A stretch of 64,000 bases of DNA from AC-32 sp963772975 (GCA_963772975.1 CAVYZH010000011.1:62001-126000), one strand, 5' to 3'. Positions 21,187-32,730 are shown, counted from the first letter of the stretch. Notes: generated from the letters alone by a model not told the origin. Numbers and translations: made by a program.

Positions 21187-23142
21187 ATGCGGACCACTCT
21201 CAAGAAAGGAATCGGCCGCGGAGCCGCGCTCAACGGCAACGGCCACGCGGTTCTGCCTCCCGGCGCGCTGACGCCGGTGACGCTGTACCGCCAGCCACCG
21301 CCGCCGCAGCGCGGCGTGGCCACGCGGGTCGGCCGCTTCTTCGCCTGGGTCGGCATGGCGCTCGCCGTCGTGGTGGTCGGCGTCGTCGGCGGCTTCTACC
21401 TCTGGGCGCACGAGAGCGTGGCCCTGCTCCGGCCGACCTCGGCCGAGGGCCAGCAGACGCAGGCACGGCTCGACCCGCCCAAGACCGCGGCGATCGCGCT
21501 CGTGCTCGGCTACGACCACCGGGCCGGAGACGGCGCCTCTCCTTCGCGCTCGGACACGATGATGCTGATCCGCGCCGACCCGGTCACGAACACGATCTCG
21601 ATGCTGTCGTTCCCGCGTGACTTGCAGGTTCCGCTCTACTGCCCGGGCAAGGGCGGTGGCGCCGCCGTCGCGCAGGGCACCGGCCGGATCAACAGCGCCT
21701 ACGCCTACTGCGGACTCGGCGGCGCGCTCGAGACCGTCCGGCACCTGACGAACCTGCCGATCAACTACCTGATCCCGATCAACTTTCTCGGCTTCATCGG
21801 CGTCGTCAACAAGCTCGGCGGGGTCTGGCTGGACGTCGACCGCCGCTACTACAACAAGAACGTCGGCACCTCCGGGACCGACTACGCGAACATCAACCTG
21901 CAGCCTGGCTACCAGCACCTGACCGGCAAGCAGGCACTCGACTTCGTCCGTTTCCGGCACACCGACTCCGACCTCTACCGGCTCGCGCGCCAGCAGTTGT
22001 TCGTCGGGTCCGCCCGCCAGCAGGTGGCCAAGTCGCTCGGCCTCTCTACCGTGCTCGGGATCGTCAACACGGTCACCCAGAACCACTACATGGAGGTGGA
22101 GCGGGGCGGACGCGCCGTGAACCTGAGCGACATCAAGAAGTACGCCTCGTTCGCCTACAACCTCCCGCACGGCCACGTCTTCCAGGTGAAGATCCAGAAC
22201 ATCTTCGGCCAGAACGAGCTCGCCACCGATCAGAGCAACATCACCGACGCTGTGCAGCAGTTCCTCAATCCGGACGTCGGTCAAGCCTCGACCGCAACGG
22301 CCGTGGCGCTCGGGCGCAAGCTCCCGGCGCGCAAGCGGACGATCCCGCCGCGGCAGGTGACGCTGACCGTGCTGAACGGCAACGGGGTCGCGGGCTCGGC
22401 CGGCAATGCGAGCTACCTGCTCGGGCAGAAGGGCTACGTGACCGTCACGCCGGCCAACGGCCAGCCCGCCAACGCGCCGAACTGGAGCTACTTCCACTCG
22501 AAGGTCTACTTCGACCCGGCGCGCGCGGCGAACGGGAACGTCGCGGGACAGCAGGTCTCCAAGCTGATCGGGAGCGCCGACGTCGAGCCGCTGCCGGCCC
22601 GGCTCCGGTCGCTCGCGAACGGGGCGCTGCTGACGGTGATCGTCGGCTCGACCTTCCACGGCGAGCTCACGCCCGTGGTGATCCCGACCGCGCCGGTGCG
22701 TCAGCCGCCGCAGGTGCGCCGCGACCCGGAGGCGACGCGCTCGACCCTGTTCAAGCTGCGCAAGCGCCTGCCCTTCACGGTCGAATACCCGACGAAGCTC
22801 GAGAGCTCATCCAACCTGGACACCGGTTACGGCGAGACGCCGGTCCGGATCTATCCCCTCGGCGACCAGCCGACGCTGCGGCTGACCTTCCGCAGGGGCG
22901 GAAACGAGTACTGGGGCATCCAGGAGACACGCTGGGCCGACGCGCCGATCCTGGACGACAAGAGCGTCTCTCAGCGGATCAACGGGCGCCAGTTCGACCT
23001 CTACTACACGGGCTCGCACCTGCATATGGTCGTGCTGCGCGACAACGGCGCCACCTACTGGGTCGTAAACACGCTGCTCGACTCGCTCTCGAACGAGACG
23101 ATGCTCGCGATCGCGCGCGGGCTGCGGCCGCTGCCCCGGTAG
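21187..23142 (+). CDS. LytR-CpsA-Psr family cell-wall glycopolymer ligase
   Basis: A 651-residue membrane-anchored enzyme of the LCP family, which transfers lipid-linked polysaccharides onto peptidoglycan. After a proline-rich cytoplasmic N-terminus there is one transmembrane helix (about residues 55-75). The extracellular LCP domain (about 95-300) has the catalytic signatures SDTMMLIRADP, LSFPRDLQVPL and FVRFRHTDSDLYRLARQQ, with the Arg/Asp that bind pyrophosphate. A LytR_C domain follows (VTLTVLNGNGVAGSAGNA, about 395-480), then a C-terminal region of about 130 residues I do not recognise. The ATG sits right after a terminator U-tract with no ribosome-binding site, so the true start may differ. 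Confidence 0.88.
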   Translation: MRTTLKKGIGRGAALNGNGHAVLPPGALTPVTLYRQPPPPQRGVATRVGRFFAWVGMALAVVVVGVVGGFYLWAHESVALLRPTSAEGQQTQARLDPPKTAAIALVLGYDHRAGDGASPSRSDTMMLIRADPVTNTISMLSFPRDLQVPLYCPGKGGGAAVAQGTGRINSAYAYCGLGGALETVRHLTNLPINYLIPINFLGFIGVVNKLGGVWLDVDRRYYNKNVGTSGTDYANINLQPGYQHLTGKQALDFVRFRHTDSDLYRLARQQLFVGSARQQVAKSLGLSTVLGIVNTVTQNHYMEVERGGRAVNLSDIKKYASFAYNLPHGHVFQVKIQNIFGQNELATDQSNITDAVQQFLNPDVGQASTATAVALGRKLPARKRTIPPRQVTLTVLNGNGVAGSAGNASYLLGQKGYVTVTPANGQPANAPNWSYFHSKVYFDPARAANGNVAGQQVSKLIGSADVEPLPARLRSLANGALLTVIVGSTFHGELTPVVIPTAPVRQPPQVRRDPEATRSTLFKLRKRLPFTVEYPTKLESSSNLDTGYGETPVRIYPLGDQPTLRLTFRRGGNEYWGIQETRWADAPILDDKSVSQRINGRQFDLYYTGSHLHMVVLRDNGATYWVVNTLLDSLSNETMLAIARGLRPLPR

Positions 23143-23153
23143 GCTCCTCGCCC

Positions 23154-24485
23154 GTGAAGCCGAAAATCGGCATCTTCGGGGCCGGCTGGGTCGGCCTCGT
23201 GACGGGCGCCTGTTTCGCCGAGTTGGGCCACGAGGTCGTCGTCCGCGACGTCGTCCCGGAGCGGATCGAGGCGCTGCAGGCGGGGCGCGTGCCGTTCCAC
23301 GAGCCGGGAGTCGAGGAGTTGCTCGAGCGGAACCGCGAGCGCCTGACCTTCACGCTCGAGCTCGACGACGTGGTCGACGCGCCCGTGCTTTTCGTCTGCG
23401 TCGGCACGCCGCCCACGTACTCCGGCGACGCCGACCTCTCCGCGGTCTGGAGGGTGGTCGACCAGCTGCCGGCGCTCGAGGAGCGGGCGCTGCTGGTGAT
23501 GAAGAGCACCGTCCCGGTCGGCACCGGCGAGAAGGTGCGCGCCGCGCTCGACGCCCGCGGGCTCGCGCATGTCGGGTACGTCTCGAACCCCGAATTCCTC
23601 GCCGAGGGCAACGCCGTCCACGACTTCATGGAGCCCGACCGCGTCGTCGTCGGGGCGTTCACCGAGGCCGACGCGAAGACGATCGCCTCGCTCTACGACC
23701 CGCTCGAGACGACGGTCGTGGACGCCGACGTCGCCTCGGCCGAGATGATCAAGCTCGCCGCGAACGCGTTCCTGATGACGCGGATCAGCTTCATCAACGA
23801 GATCGCGAACGTCTGCGAGGCGACCGGCGCGGACGTGGTCAAGGTCGCCGAGGGCGTCGGGCTCGACCACCGGCTCGGCCCGCACTTCCTGCGCGCGGGA
23901 ATCGGCTGGGGTGGCTCGTGCTTCCCGAAGGACGGCGTTGCGCTGAAGCAGCTCGCGTCGAACTCGGGCTACCACTTCCAGCTGCTGAGCGCCGTGATCG
24001 AGGTGAACGAGCTGCAGAAGCGGCGCGTCGTCGGGAAGCTAGAGAAGCACCTGGGGAAGCTGCGCGGCAAGAAGATCGCGCTGCTCGGGCTCGCCTTCAA
24101 GCCCAACACCGACGACCTGCGCGAGGCGCCGTCGCTCGTGCTGGCCTCGCGCCTGCTCGCGGAGGGGGCCGAGGTGCGCGTCTGGGACCCGGTCGCCGAC
24201 GCGCGCCGGCTGCTCCAGGGCGTCACCTTCTGCGACAGCGTGCTCGACGCGGTCTCCGGTGCGGACGCCGCGGTGGTGGTGACCGAGTGGGACGAGCTGC
24301 GGGAGCTCGCCTCCGACGACGTTCGGCAGGCGATGAGCAGGCCGCTGATCATCGACGGCCGCAACCTGCTCGACCCGGAGCAGGCTCGCGGCGCCGGCTT
24401 CGTCTACGAAGGCATCGGCCGCGCCGCCTCGCCGCTCGCCGCGCTCCCGGAGACCGAAGAGCCCGAACGCCAGACCGCGCCGTAG
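23154..24485 (+). CDS. ugd: UDP-glucose/UDP-sugar 6-dehydrogenase
   Basis: A 443-residue NAD-dependent enzyme that oxidises UDP-glucose (or a related UDP-hexose) to the uronic acid, a precursor for envelope polysaccharide. The N-terminal Rossmann motif is GAGWVG (residues 8-13). The catalytic Cys lies in GWGGSCFPKDG near residue 258, with the upstream KLAANAFLMTRISFINE. The C-terminal UDP-binding domain carries LGLAFKPNTDDLREAPS. GTG 23154 is 12 bases after the LCP gene and has a TAGGCT box 8 bases upstream. Alternative substrates such as UDP-ManNAc cannot be excluded. Confidence 0.88.
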   Translation: MKPKIGIFGAGWVGLVTGACFAELGHEVVVRDVVPERIEALQAGRVPFHEPGVEELLERNRERLTFTLELDDVVDAPVLFVCVGTPPTYSGDADLSAVWRVVDQLPALEERALLVMKSTVPVGTGEKVRAALDARGLAHVGYVSNPEFLAEGNAVHDFMEPDRVVVGAFTEADAKTIASLYDPLETTVVDADVASAEMIKLAANAFLMTRISFINEIANVCEATGADVVKVAEGVGLDHRLGPHFLRAGIGWGGSCFPKDGVALKQLASNSGYHFQLLSAVIEVNELQKRRVVGKLEKHLGKLRGKKIALLGLAFKPNTDDLREAPSLVLASRLLAEGAEVRVWDPVADARRLLQGVTFCDSVLDAVSGADAAVVVTEWDELRELASDDVRQAMSRPLIIDGRNLLDPEQARGAGFVYEGIGRAASPLAALPETEEPERQTAP

Positions 24486-24530
24486 GAGCCGTCGCTCGAT
24501 GTCCAGTGTGCCGACCGGTCATTTCAGACG

Positions 24531-24555
24531 CCTGTGTGAGCAAAGCTCACTCAGG
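24531..24555 (+). terminator. Hairpin after ugd
   Basis: An 11-bp stem with one mismatch (24531-24541 with 24545-24555) and an AAA loop, GTGAGC-AAA-GCTCAC at the apex. No U-tract follows. It is one of five AAA-loop hairpins in the window. Confidence 0.5.
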
Positions 24556-24584
24556 CTGACAACGGCACCGCAAGCGGCGCCGTA

Positions 24585-25274
24585 GTGGAGGCGATCATCC
24601 TGGCGGGGGGGAAGGCCGAGCGCCTCGGCGAGGCCGCGGGCGGCCGTCCCAAGGCACTCGTCGAGCTGGCCGGCCGGCCGCTCGCGGCCTATCAGGTCGA
24701 ACAGCTGGCTATGGCAGGCGTGACGCGCGTGCTGGTCAGCTGCGGGGCCGGTCAGGAAGGCGCCTTCGAGACGGCGCTCGGCGGGATCAGCCCGGAGGTC
24801 GTGGCCGTGGCCGAGCCGGAGCCGCTGGGGCGGGGAGGAGGCATCCGCTTCGCGGCGCAGGCGCGGCGCGAGCAGGGTGACCTCTTCGTGCTCAACGGCG
24901 ACGAGCTCGTGGACGTCGACTTCTCACGCCTGCTCGCGCTCCACCGGGAACGCGGCGCCGCCGCGACGATCACCGTCGTCCCGCTGCGCTCACCCTTCGG
25001 CGTGGTCGATCTCGAGGACGACTTGGTGACGGGCTTCCGCGAGGCGCCGCGGCTCGACCAGTGGGTCAGCTGCGGCATCTACGCCCTCGGCGAGGAGGCG
25101 CTCGAGCGCTTCCCGGAGCGTGGCGACCACGAGACGACCACCTTCCCCGAGCTCGCCGCGGAGGGCCGGATGCGCGCGCTGCGGCACGAAGGAATCTGGC
25201 TGACGGTCAACACTCCAAAGGACCTGCGGGTGGCGAACAAGTACCTCGCCGACCACCCGGGGTGGCCCGAGTAG
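24585..25274 (+). CDS. Sugar-phosphate nucleotidyltransferase
   Basis: A 229-residue nucleotidyltransferase of the NTP_transferase fold (GlmU/ManC/RmlA-like). The nucleotide loop reads LAGGKAERLG and is followed by RPKALVELAGRPL; the metal-binding Asp is in LNGDELVDVDF. It would activate a sugar-1-phosphate to an NDP-sugar. At this size there is only the catalytic domain, with no acyltransferase or isomerase extension. Neighbouring ugd, LCP and a cupin isomerase suggest envelope sugar supply; a mannose-1-phosphate guanylyltransferase role would pair well with the cupin. GTG 24585 is the only start that keeps the first strand. Confidence 0.8.
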   Translation: MEAIILAGGKAERLGEAAGGRPKALVELAGRPLAAYQVEQLAMAGVTRVLVSCGAGQEGAFETALGGISPEVVAVAEPEPLGRGGGIRFAAQARREQGDLFVLNGDELVDVDFSRLLALHRERGAAATITVVPLRSPFGVVDLEDDLVTGFREAPRLDQWVSCGIYALGEEALERFPERGDHETTTFPELAAEGRMRALRHEGIWLTVNTPKDLRVANKYLADHPGWPE

Positions 25275-25301
25275 TCGCATGGTGGTAGGTTCGCGCGGCT
25301 C

Positions 25302-25724
25302 GTGGCCGAGCACGATCACTTGACTTCACCGAACCTCGGCGGGCTCGACAAGTTTGCGTCGGAGCCCGAGAAGGTGGACAAGCCCTGGGGCCACGAGCTG
25401 ATCTGGTCGAAGACCGACCGCTACGCCGGCAAGATCCTCTTCGTCCGCGCAGGCGAGTCGCTCAGCCTCCAGTTCCACAAGGAGAAGGACGAGGCCTGGT
25501 ATGTGCTCGAGGGCCGTGCGCAGGTCGAGCTCGGCGCGCCGGGCGAGCGGATGCTGAACAGGGAGGTCGTCGGCCCCGGCGCGGCCTTCCACTTCCCGCC
25601 CGGCACGGTGCACCGCATGACCGCGCTCGAGGACACGTCGATCATCGAGGTCTCGACGCCGCAGCTCGACGACATCGTCCGGCTCGAAGACGCCTACGGG
25701 CGCGAGGGCACGAGCGAAGTCTGA
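25302..25724 (+). CDS. Cupin protein, mannose-6-phosphate isomerase-like
   Basis: A 140-residue single cupin domain. PWGHELIW near residues 29-36 is a hallmark of type II phosphomannose isomerase/ManC C-terminal domains. The metal-binding set is partly visible in SLQFHKEKDEAWYVLEGR (His, Glu) and FPPGTVHRM (His). It may interconvert fructose-6-P and mannose-6-P for GDP-mannose synthesis, together with the preceding nucleotidyltransferase, but many cupins of this size have other roles. GTG 25302 has a TAGGTT box 10 bases upstream and no clear ribosome-binding site. Confidence 0.75.
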   Translation: MAEHDHLTSPNLGGLDKFASEPEKVDKPWGHELIWSKTDRYAGKILFVRAGESLSLQFHKEKDEAWYVLEGRAQVELGAPGERMLNREVVGPGAAFHFPPGTVHRMTALEDTSIIEVSTPQLDDIVRLEDAYGREGTSEV

Positions 25725-25735
25725 CACAAGTGTGG

Positions 25736-25741
25736 TAAGGT
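25736..25741 (+). promoter_or_regulatory. -10 box (TAAGGT) of a probable leaderless MerR gene
   Basis: TAAGGT ends 6 bases before ATG 25748. Just upstream, ACAC-AA-GTGT (25725-25734) is a small inverted repeat that a MerR-type dimer could bind; this is suggestive only. Confidence 0.4.
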
Positions 25742-25747
25742 TTTCGC

Positions 25748-26071
25748 ATGCGACTAGCGACAGTGGGCCAGGCGGCGCGTGAGACGGGTTGGTCCCCGCG
25801 CATGCTGCGCTACCTCGAGCGGGCGGGGCTCGTCGTCCCGCGGCGCACAGGCTCCGGCTACCGCACCTACGGTCTGCTCGAGCTGAACCAGCTGCGCTCG
25901 CTGCGGGAGCTGCGGCGGCGCTTCCAGGTCGAGCTGCGAGAGCTATCGTTCGCGGCGCGCCTCCGGCGAGAGCCAGACCTGCGAGCGGCAGTCGATTCGT
26001 GGCTCGCAGGGACAGAGCTGAGCGCGCTCGACTGGGAGCAGCGCAAGCACGAGCGGCTGCTCGCCGCCTAA
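25748..26071 (+). CDS. MerR-family transcriptional regulator
   Basis: A 107-residue protein whose first 70 residues are a MerR winged helix: TVGQAARETGWSPRMLRYLE, then GLVVPRRTGSGYRTYG and LLELNQLRSL. The remaining 35 residues are too short for the usual sensor domain and lack a cysteine, so this resembles small constitutive MerR proteins. It ends 21 bases before ahcY on the same strand and the two may be co-transcribed, which makes regulation of the methyl cycle a reasonable guess. The start is placed at ATG 25748, which has a -10-like box at leaderless spacing. Confidence 0.8.
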   Translation: MRLATVGQAARETGWSPRMLRYLERAGLVVPRRTGSGYRTYGLLELNQLRSLRELRRRFQVELRELSFAARLRREPDLRAAVDSWLAGTELSALDWEQRKHERLLAA

Positions 26072-26092
26072 ATCGAGAAACGAAGGAGCGAC

Positions 26093-27361
26093 ATGGCTAC
26101 GACGATTCGGCACGACGTCAAGGATCTCGCGCTCGCGCCGGAAGGCGTCAACCGGATCGAGTGGGCCGACCGGCAGATGCCGGTCCTGGCTGCGATCCGC
26201 GAGCGTTTCGCGACCGACCAGCCGCTCGCGGGCTACCGCGTCTCTGCGTGCCTGCACGTTACGAGCGAGACCGCGAACCTGATGCGCACGCTGAAGGACG
26301 GCGGCGCGGACGTCGTGCTCTGCGCGTCGAATCCCCTTTCGACCCAGGACGACGTCGCGGCGGCCCTCGTCGACGAGTTCGAGATCTCCGTCTTCGCGAT
26401 CAAGGGCGAGGACAACGACACCTACTACCAGCACATCGAGGCCGCGGTCGACCACAAGCCGCAGCTGACGATGGACGACGGCGCGGACGTGATCGGCGTG
26501 CTCCACTCGCACCGGCGCGAGCAGCTGGGCGACATCGTCGGCGCGACCGAGGAGACGACGACCGGCGTGATCCGGCTCAAGGCCCTCGAACGCGACGGCG
26601 CGCTCGGGTTCCCGGTGATCGCGGTCAACGACGCGCTCACCAAGCACATGTTCGACAACCGCTACGGCACGGGCCAGTCGACGATCGACGGGATCGTGCG
26701 CGCGACGAATATCCTGCTCGCGGGACGCACCTTCGTCGTCGCCGGCTACGGCTGGTGCGGCCGGGGCGTGGCGATGCGCGCGAAGGGCATGGGGTCTCAC
26801 GTCGTCGTCACCGAAGTCGACCCGCTGCGCGCGCTCGAAGCCGTCATGGACGGGTTCCAGGTGCTGCCGATGGAGCGGGCCGCCGAGGTCGGCGACATCT
26901 TCGTCACTGCCACCGGCGACAAGTCCGTCATCACGCGCGAGCACATGCTGCAGATGAAGGACGGCGCGATCCTCGCCAACACGGGTCACTTCAACGTCGA
27001 GATCGAGATCCCGGCGCTGCGGGCGCTCGCGACCGAGACACGGACGCTGCGCACGTTCGTCGACGAGTTCAAGCTCGAGGACGGCCGCCGGATCTACCTG
27101 ATCGCCGACGGCCGGCTCGTGAACCTGTCTGCTGCCGAGGGACACCCCGCCCAGGTGATGGACATGTCGTTCGCGAACCAGGCCCTCTCGGCCGAGTACG
27201 TGGTCGCCAACGCGGCGAGCCTCGAGCGCAAGGTCTATCCGGTGCCGCAAGAGATCGACAGCGAAATCGCGCGGCTGAAGCTCGCGACGATGGGCGTCGA
27301 CATCGACGAGCTGACCGAGGAGCAGGCGAAGTACCTCGCGTCTTGGGACGAGGGTACGTAG
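26093..27361 (+). CDS. ahcY: S-adenosylhomocysteine hydrolase
   Basis: A 422-residue cytosolic enzyme that cleaves S-adenosylhomocysteine to adenosine and homocysteine, removing the product of SAM-dependent methylation and feeding MetH. Substrate residues are in SACLHVTSETANL, the NAD-site Rossmann motif is VVAGYGWCGRGVA, and DEFKLEDGRRIYLIADGRLVNL with GHPAQVMDMSFANQAL matches the C-terminal half. It lacks the 40-residue insertion of many bacterial enzymes and the usual C-terminal Lys/Tyr tail is shortened. GAAGGAG lies 5 bases before ATG 26093. Confidence 0.95.
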   Translation: MATTIRHDVKDLALAPEGVNRIEWADRQMPVLAAIRERFATDQPLAGYRVSACLHVTSETANLMRTLKDGGADVVLCASNPLSTQDDVAAALVDEFEISVFAIKGEDNDTYYQHIEAAVDHKPQLTMDDGADVIGVLHSHRREQLGDIVGATEETTTGVIRLKALERDGALGFPVIAVNDALTKHMFDNRYGTGQSTIDGIVRATNILLAGRTFVVAGYGWCGRGVAMRAKGMGSHVVVTEVDPLRALEAVMDGFQVLPMERAAEVGDIFVTATGDKSVITREHMLQMKDGAILANTGHFNVEIEIPALRALATETRTLRTFVDEFKLEDGRRIYLIADGRLVNLSAAEGHPAQVMDMSFANQALSAEYVVANAASLERKVYPVPQEIDSEIARLKLATMGVDIDELTEEQAKYLASWDEGT

Positions 27362-27377
27362 CGCCGCTACACCGCGC

Positions 27378-28115
27378 ATGAAGGCGGTCATCCTCGCCGC
27401 CGGCTACGCCACGCGGCTCTACCCGCTGACGCTCGACCGGCCGAAGGCCCTGCTGCCGGTCGGGGGGCGGCCGATGGTCGAGCACCTGCTCCTGCAGCTG
27501 GAGGGCGTGGAGGGGCTGGACGCGATCTACTTGGTCACGAACTCGAAGTTCGCCGGCGCTTTCCGCGAGTGGGCGGCCGGGTGGGACGGCCAGGAGGTGC
27601 AGATCGTCGACGACGGCACCGGCGACGAGGAGTCGAAGCTCGGCGCGATCGGCGATCTCGACCTGACGATCCGCACCGCGGCGATCGACGACGACCTACT
27701 GGTGCTCGCCGGCGACAATCTCTTCAGCGAGAGCCTGGCGCCGTTCGCGGAGTTCGGGCGGGCAAAGCGCGCGCCGGCGCTCGGCGTCTACGACGTCGGC
27801 GACCTGAAGGCGATCCGCCGCTACAACGCGATCGAGCTCGACGATGAGGGCCGGCTGACGTACTTCGAGGAGAAGCCGGAGCATCCGCGCACCACGCTGA
27901 CCGGGATCGCGCTCTACTTCTATCCGCGCGACTCGCTCGTGCTCGTGGGCGAGTACCTCGAGGCGGGAAACAACCCCGACCAGCCTGGGCGGCTCGTCGA
28001 GTGGCTCTACCCGCGGGTGCCGGTGTACGCCTGGCTCGTTCCCGGTCGCTGGTACGACATCGGCTCGGCGGAAACGCTGGCCGAGGCCGACCAGGCGTTC
28101 TCAACCGGGGAATAG
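27378..28115 (+). CDS. Glucose-1-phosphate nucleotidyltransferase-like protein
   Basis: A 245-residue nucleotidyltransferase: LAAGYATRLYPLTLDRPKAL is the classic Gly-rich loop and base-binding segment, and the metal Asp is in LAGDNLFSE. The active-site region YFEEKPEHPRT and the C-terminal GRWYDIGSAETLAEA are typical of RmlA/GalU-like enzymes that make dTDP- or UDP-glucose. It starts 17 bases after ahcY. It could serve the polysaccharide pathway implied by ugd and LCP. The exact NTP and sugar are not determinable. Confidence 0.82.
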   Translation: MKAVILAAGYATRLYPLTLDRPKALLPVGGRPMVEHLLLQLEGVEGLDAIYLVTNSKFAGAFREWAAGWDGQEVQIVDDGTGDEESKLGAIGDLDLTIRTAAIDDDLLVLAGDNLFSESLAPFAEFGRAKRAPALGVYDVGDLKAIRRYNAIELDDEGRLTYFEEKPEHPRTTLTGIALYFYPRDSLVLVGEYLEAGNNPDQPGRLVEWLYPRVPVYAWLVPGRWYDIGSAETLAEADQAFSTGE

Positions 28116-28200
28116 CCCGGCACACAACCGTCACAGAGGCGTCGCGGACACGTGACGTTTGCGGCTCTACGCTCGCCGAAGGAGGTGAGTGTGGTGTGAC

Positions 28201-28863
28201 GTGAAGCTCCTAGACCTGATCCTGCCCGTGCATTGCGTCATCTGCGGCGCCGGCGGCGAGCAGCTCTGCCCGGCCTGCCGCGGCGCCCTCCCGCGGCTCT
28301 CCGTGCCGCTCTGTGCTCGCTGCGGCGCTCCGACCGCCTGGCCGGTCCAACGGTGCCGCGAGTGCGCCGGCCGCCGCCTCGCATTCGTCTCGGCTCGTGC
28401 AGCGGTCGCGTACGACGCGGCCGTTCGGCAGCTCGTGCGCGCGTGGAAGGAGCGAGGCCTGCGGACGCTTGCGGCCGAGGCGGCGGACGCGGTGGCCGAC
28501 GCCTTGCCCTCACCCGCCGTGGCAGCGCTCGCCTTCGTCCCGTCCGATCGCGCGCGCGGCCTCGAGCGCGGCCACCATCCGGCCGAGCGGCTCGCGCGCG
28601 AGCTCGGCGAGCGCTGGTCGCTGCCGGTGCACGCGCTGCTCGGCCGGACGCGCCCAGCCTCGCGGCAGCGCGGGCTGACACTCACCGACCGCCGGCGCAA
28701 CGTCGCCGGTGCGTTCACCCCTGCCGGCGAATCGCCGCCCAGGGTCGCGCTCGTCGACGACGTCTACACCAGTGGCTCGACGGCGAACGCCGCCGCGAGC
28801 GCCCTCCGCAAGGCCGGTGCGCGTCGGGTCGAGGTGATCACGTTCGCGCGGGTCGTCCGCTAG
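28201..28863 (+). CDS. comF: ComF family phosphoribosyltransferase-like protein
   Basis: A 220-residue ComF protein. The N-terminus has a zinc-ribbon-like cysteine set (CVICG, CPAC, CARCG, CREC within residues 12-55); the C-terminus has the PRPP-binding motif VALVDDVYTSGST. ComF proteins are linked to DNA uptake and to replication-fork repair, with uncertain chemistry. GTG 28201 gives the usual MKLLDLILPVHC start; an earlier in-frame GTG (28189) is only 2 bases from the AAGGAGGT ribosome-binding site (28179-28186), and 28201 is 14 bases from it, so neither spacing is ideal. Confidence 0.82.
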   Translation: MKLLDLILPVHCVICGAGGEQLCPACRGALPRLSVPLCARCGAPTAWPVQRCRECAGRRLAFVSARAAVAYDAAVRQLVRAWKERGLRTLAAEAADAVADALPSPAVAALAFVPSDRARGLERGHHPAERLARELGERWSLPVHALLGRTRPASRQRGLTLTDRRRNVAGAFTPAGESPPRVALVDDVYTSGSTANAAASALRKAGARRVEVITFARVVR

Positions 28864-28897
28864 ATTCCGCCCACCGAGCCACAGCGAAGGAGCGCGG

Positions 28898-29437
28898 ATG
28901 CAGTTCCAGGTGAAGGGCAGGAATCTGGAAGTCAGCGATTCGATCCGAAGCTACGCCGAGGAGAAGCTCGGCAAGCTCGAGCGCCAGCTGACCGACCCGC
29001 GGATCGAGCTCGAGCTGATGCTGGAGAAGAACCCGTCGATTGCGAACAACCAGGTCGCCGAAGCGACGATCTGGACGTCCGGCCCGGTGCTGCGGGCGCG
29101 TGAGGCGTCCTCGGACATGCGCGCCTCGATCGACCAGCTGGTCGAGAAGCTCGAGCGGCAGGTCACCCGCTACCGCACGCGTGGGCGCGACCGCAGGCGC
29201 CGCGCGGCCAGAGCGAACACCGCCGCCGAGCCGACGCCTGCGACAGCGGACGAGCTCGACGTCGAGATCGTGAAGACCAAGCAGTTCGCGCTGGACGCGA
29301 TGACGCCGGAGGAGGCGGTGCTCCAGCTCGAGCTCGTCGGGCACGACTTCTTCGTCTTCCGCAGCGGCGACTCCGAGGCGGTGAACATCGTGTACCGGCG
29401 GCGCGACGGCGGCTACGGGCTGATCGAGCCCCAGTGA
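28898..29437 (+). CDS. hpf: Ribosome hibernation promoting factor, long form
   Basis: A 179-residue long-form HPF. The N-terminal S30AE domain (1-105) has the two-strand/two-helix fold with GRNLEVSDSIRSYAEEKLGKLE; the C-terminal dimerisation domain (125-179) has TKQFALDAMTPEEAVLQLELVGHDFFVFR and NIVYRRRDGGYGLIEP. It inactivates ribosomes in stationary phase as 100S dimers. AAGGAG lies about 7 bases before ATG 28898. The stop overlaps the next gene's GTG (GTGA). Position ahead of secA is common in actinobacteria. Confidence 0.93.
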   Translation: MQFQVKGRNLEVSDSIRSYAEEKLGKLERQLTDPRIELELMLEKNPSIANNQVAEATIWTSGPVLRAREASSDMRASIDQLVEKLERQVTRYRTRGRDRRRRAARANTAAEPTPATADELDVEIVKTKQFALDAMTPEEAVLQLELVGHDFFVFRSGDSEAVNIVYRRRDGGYGLIEPQ

Positions 29438-29991
29438 TCTTCCGGCGCGAGCCGCTGCACAAGAAGCTGGCGCGCGAGGCACGGCTCGAGCAGGAGCCTG
29501 AGCCAGGCCCCGTCGACCCAGGCCCGCACTGGGGCGTGACCGGGATCCACGGCGTCCCCCGCCCACGCCGCTGGGACGCGGTCGCCTCGGCCGAGGCGCC
29601 GGGCCTGAGCGGCGGCGAGGTGCACTTCGTCACCCTCCCGAACGGCGACCTGGTCGTGGACGAAGACGAGCCGCCGGACATGCTCGGGCCGTTAGCCGAC
29701 GCGGTCGAGCAAACCCTCGAAACGCCCTACCGCGCCGAGGCCGTCCGTCAGCAGGACGACGTCTGGGCCGTGGCGGCCCGACGCATCGCCGTGGCGAGCT
29801 TCCGCGCCGACGGCGACGAGCTCGTGCTTGTCTCGGGCGAGGCCGGCCGCACCTTCACCGTCGACGGCGAGCGCATGTTCGGCAGCGTCCCCGAGCTCGA
29901 GCGAATCGGCGGCTCACAGGGCGAGCACTACGTCGTGCGCGCCAACCGCCTGGACGGCGAGGCCTGGGAGATCCAGGCCGACCCCCTGTAG
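29434..29991 (+). CDS. Conserved-looking hypothetical protein between hpf and secA
   Basis: A 185-residue soluble protein with no recognised domain. Its N-terminus is basic (RREPLHKKLAREARLEQE), its middle is acidic and proline-rich (EDEPPDMLGPLAD), and its C-terminus contains beta-rich repeats such as LVLVSGEAGRTFTVDGERMFGSVPELERI. GTG 29434 overlaps the hpf stop by four bases, so it is translationally coupled to hpf. Codon use matches the neighbours, arguing for a real gene. A role in ribosome hibernation is only a positional guess. Confidence 0.8.
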   Translation: MIFRREPLHKKLAREARLEQEPEPGPVDPGPHWGVTGIHGVPRPRRWDAVASAEAPGLSGGEVHFVTLPNGDLVVDEDEPPDMLGPLADAVEQTLETPYRAEAVRQQDDVWAVAARRIAVASFRADGDELVLVSGEAGRTFTVDGERMFGSVPELERIGGSQGEHYVVRANRLDGEAWEIQADPL

Positions 29992-29997
29992 GGCAGC

Positions 29998-30003
29998 TAC
30001 CCT
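29998..30003 (+). promoter_or_regulatory. -10 box (TACCCT) of a probable leaderless secA promoter
   Basis: TACCCT is 6 bases before ATG 30010, and no ribosome-binding site is visible in the short gap. This is the same spacing as for wecA and the MerR gene. Confidence 0.45.
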
Positions 30004-30009
30004 AAGACG

Positions 30010-32730
<2,721 letters not shown>

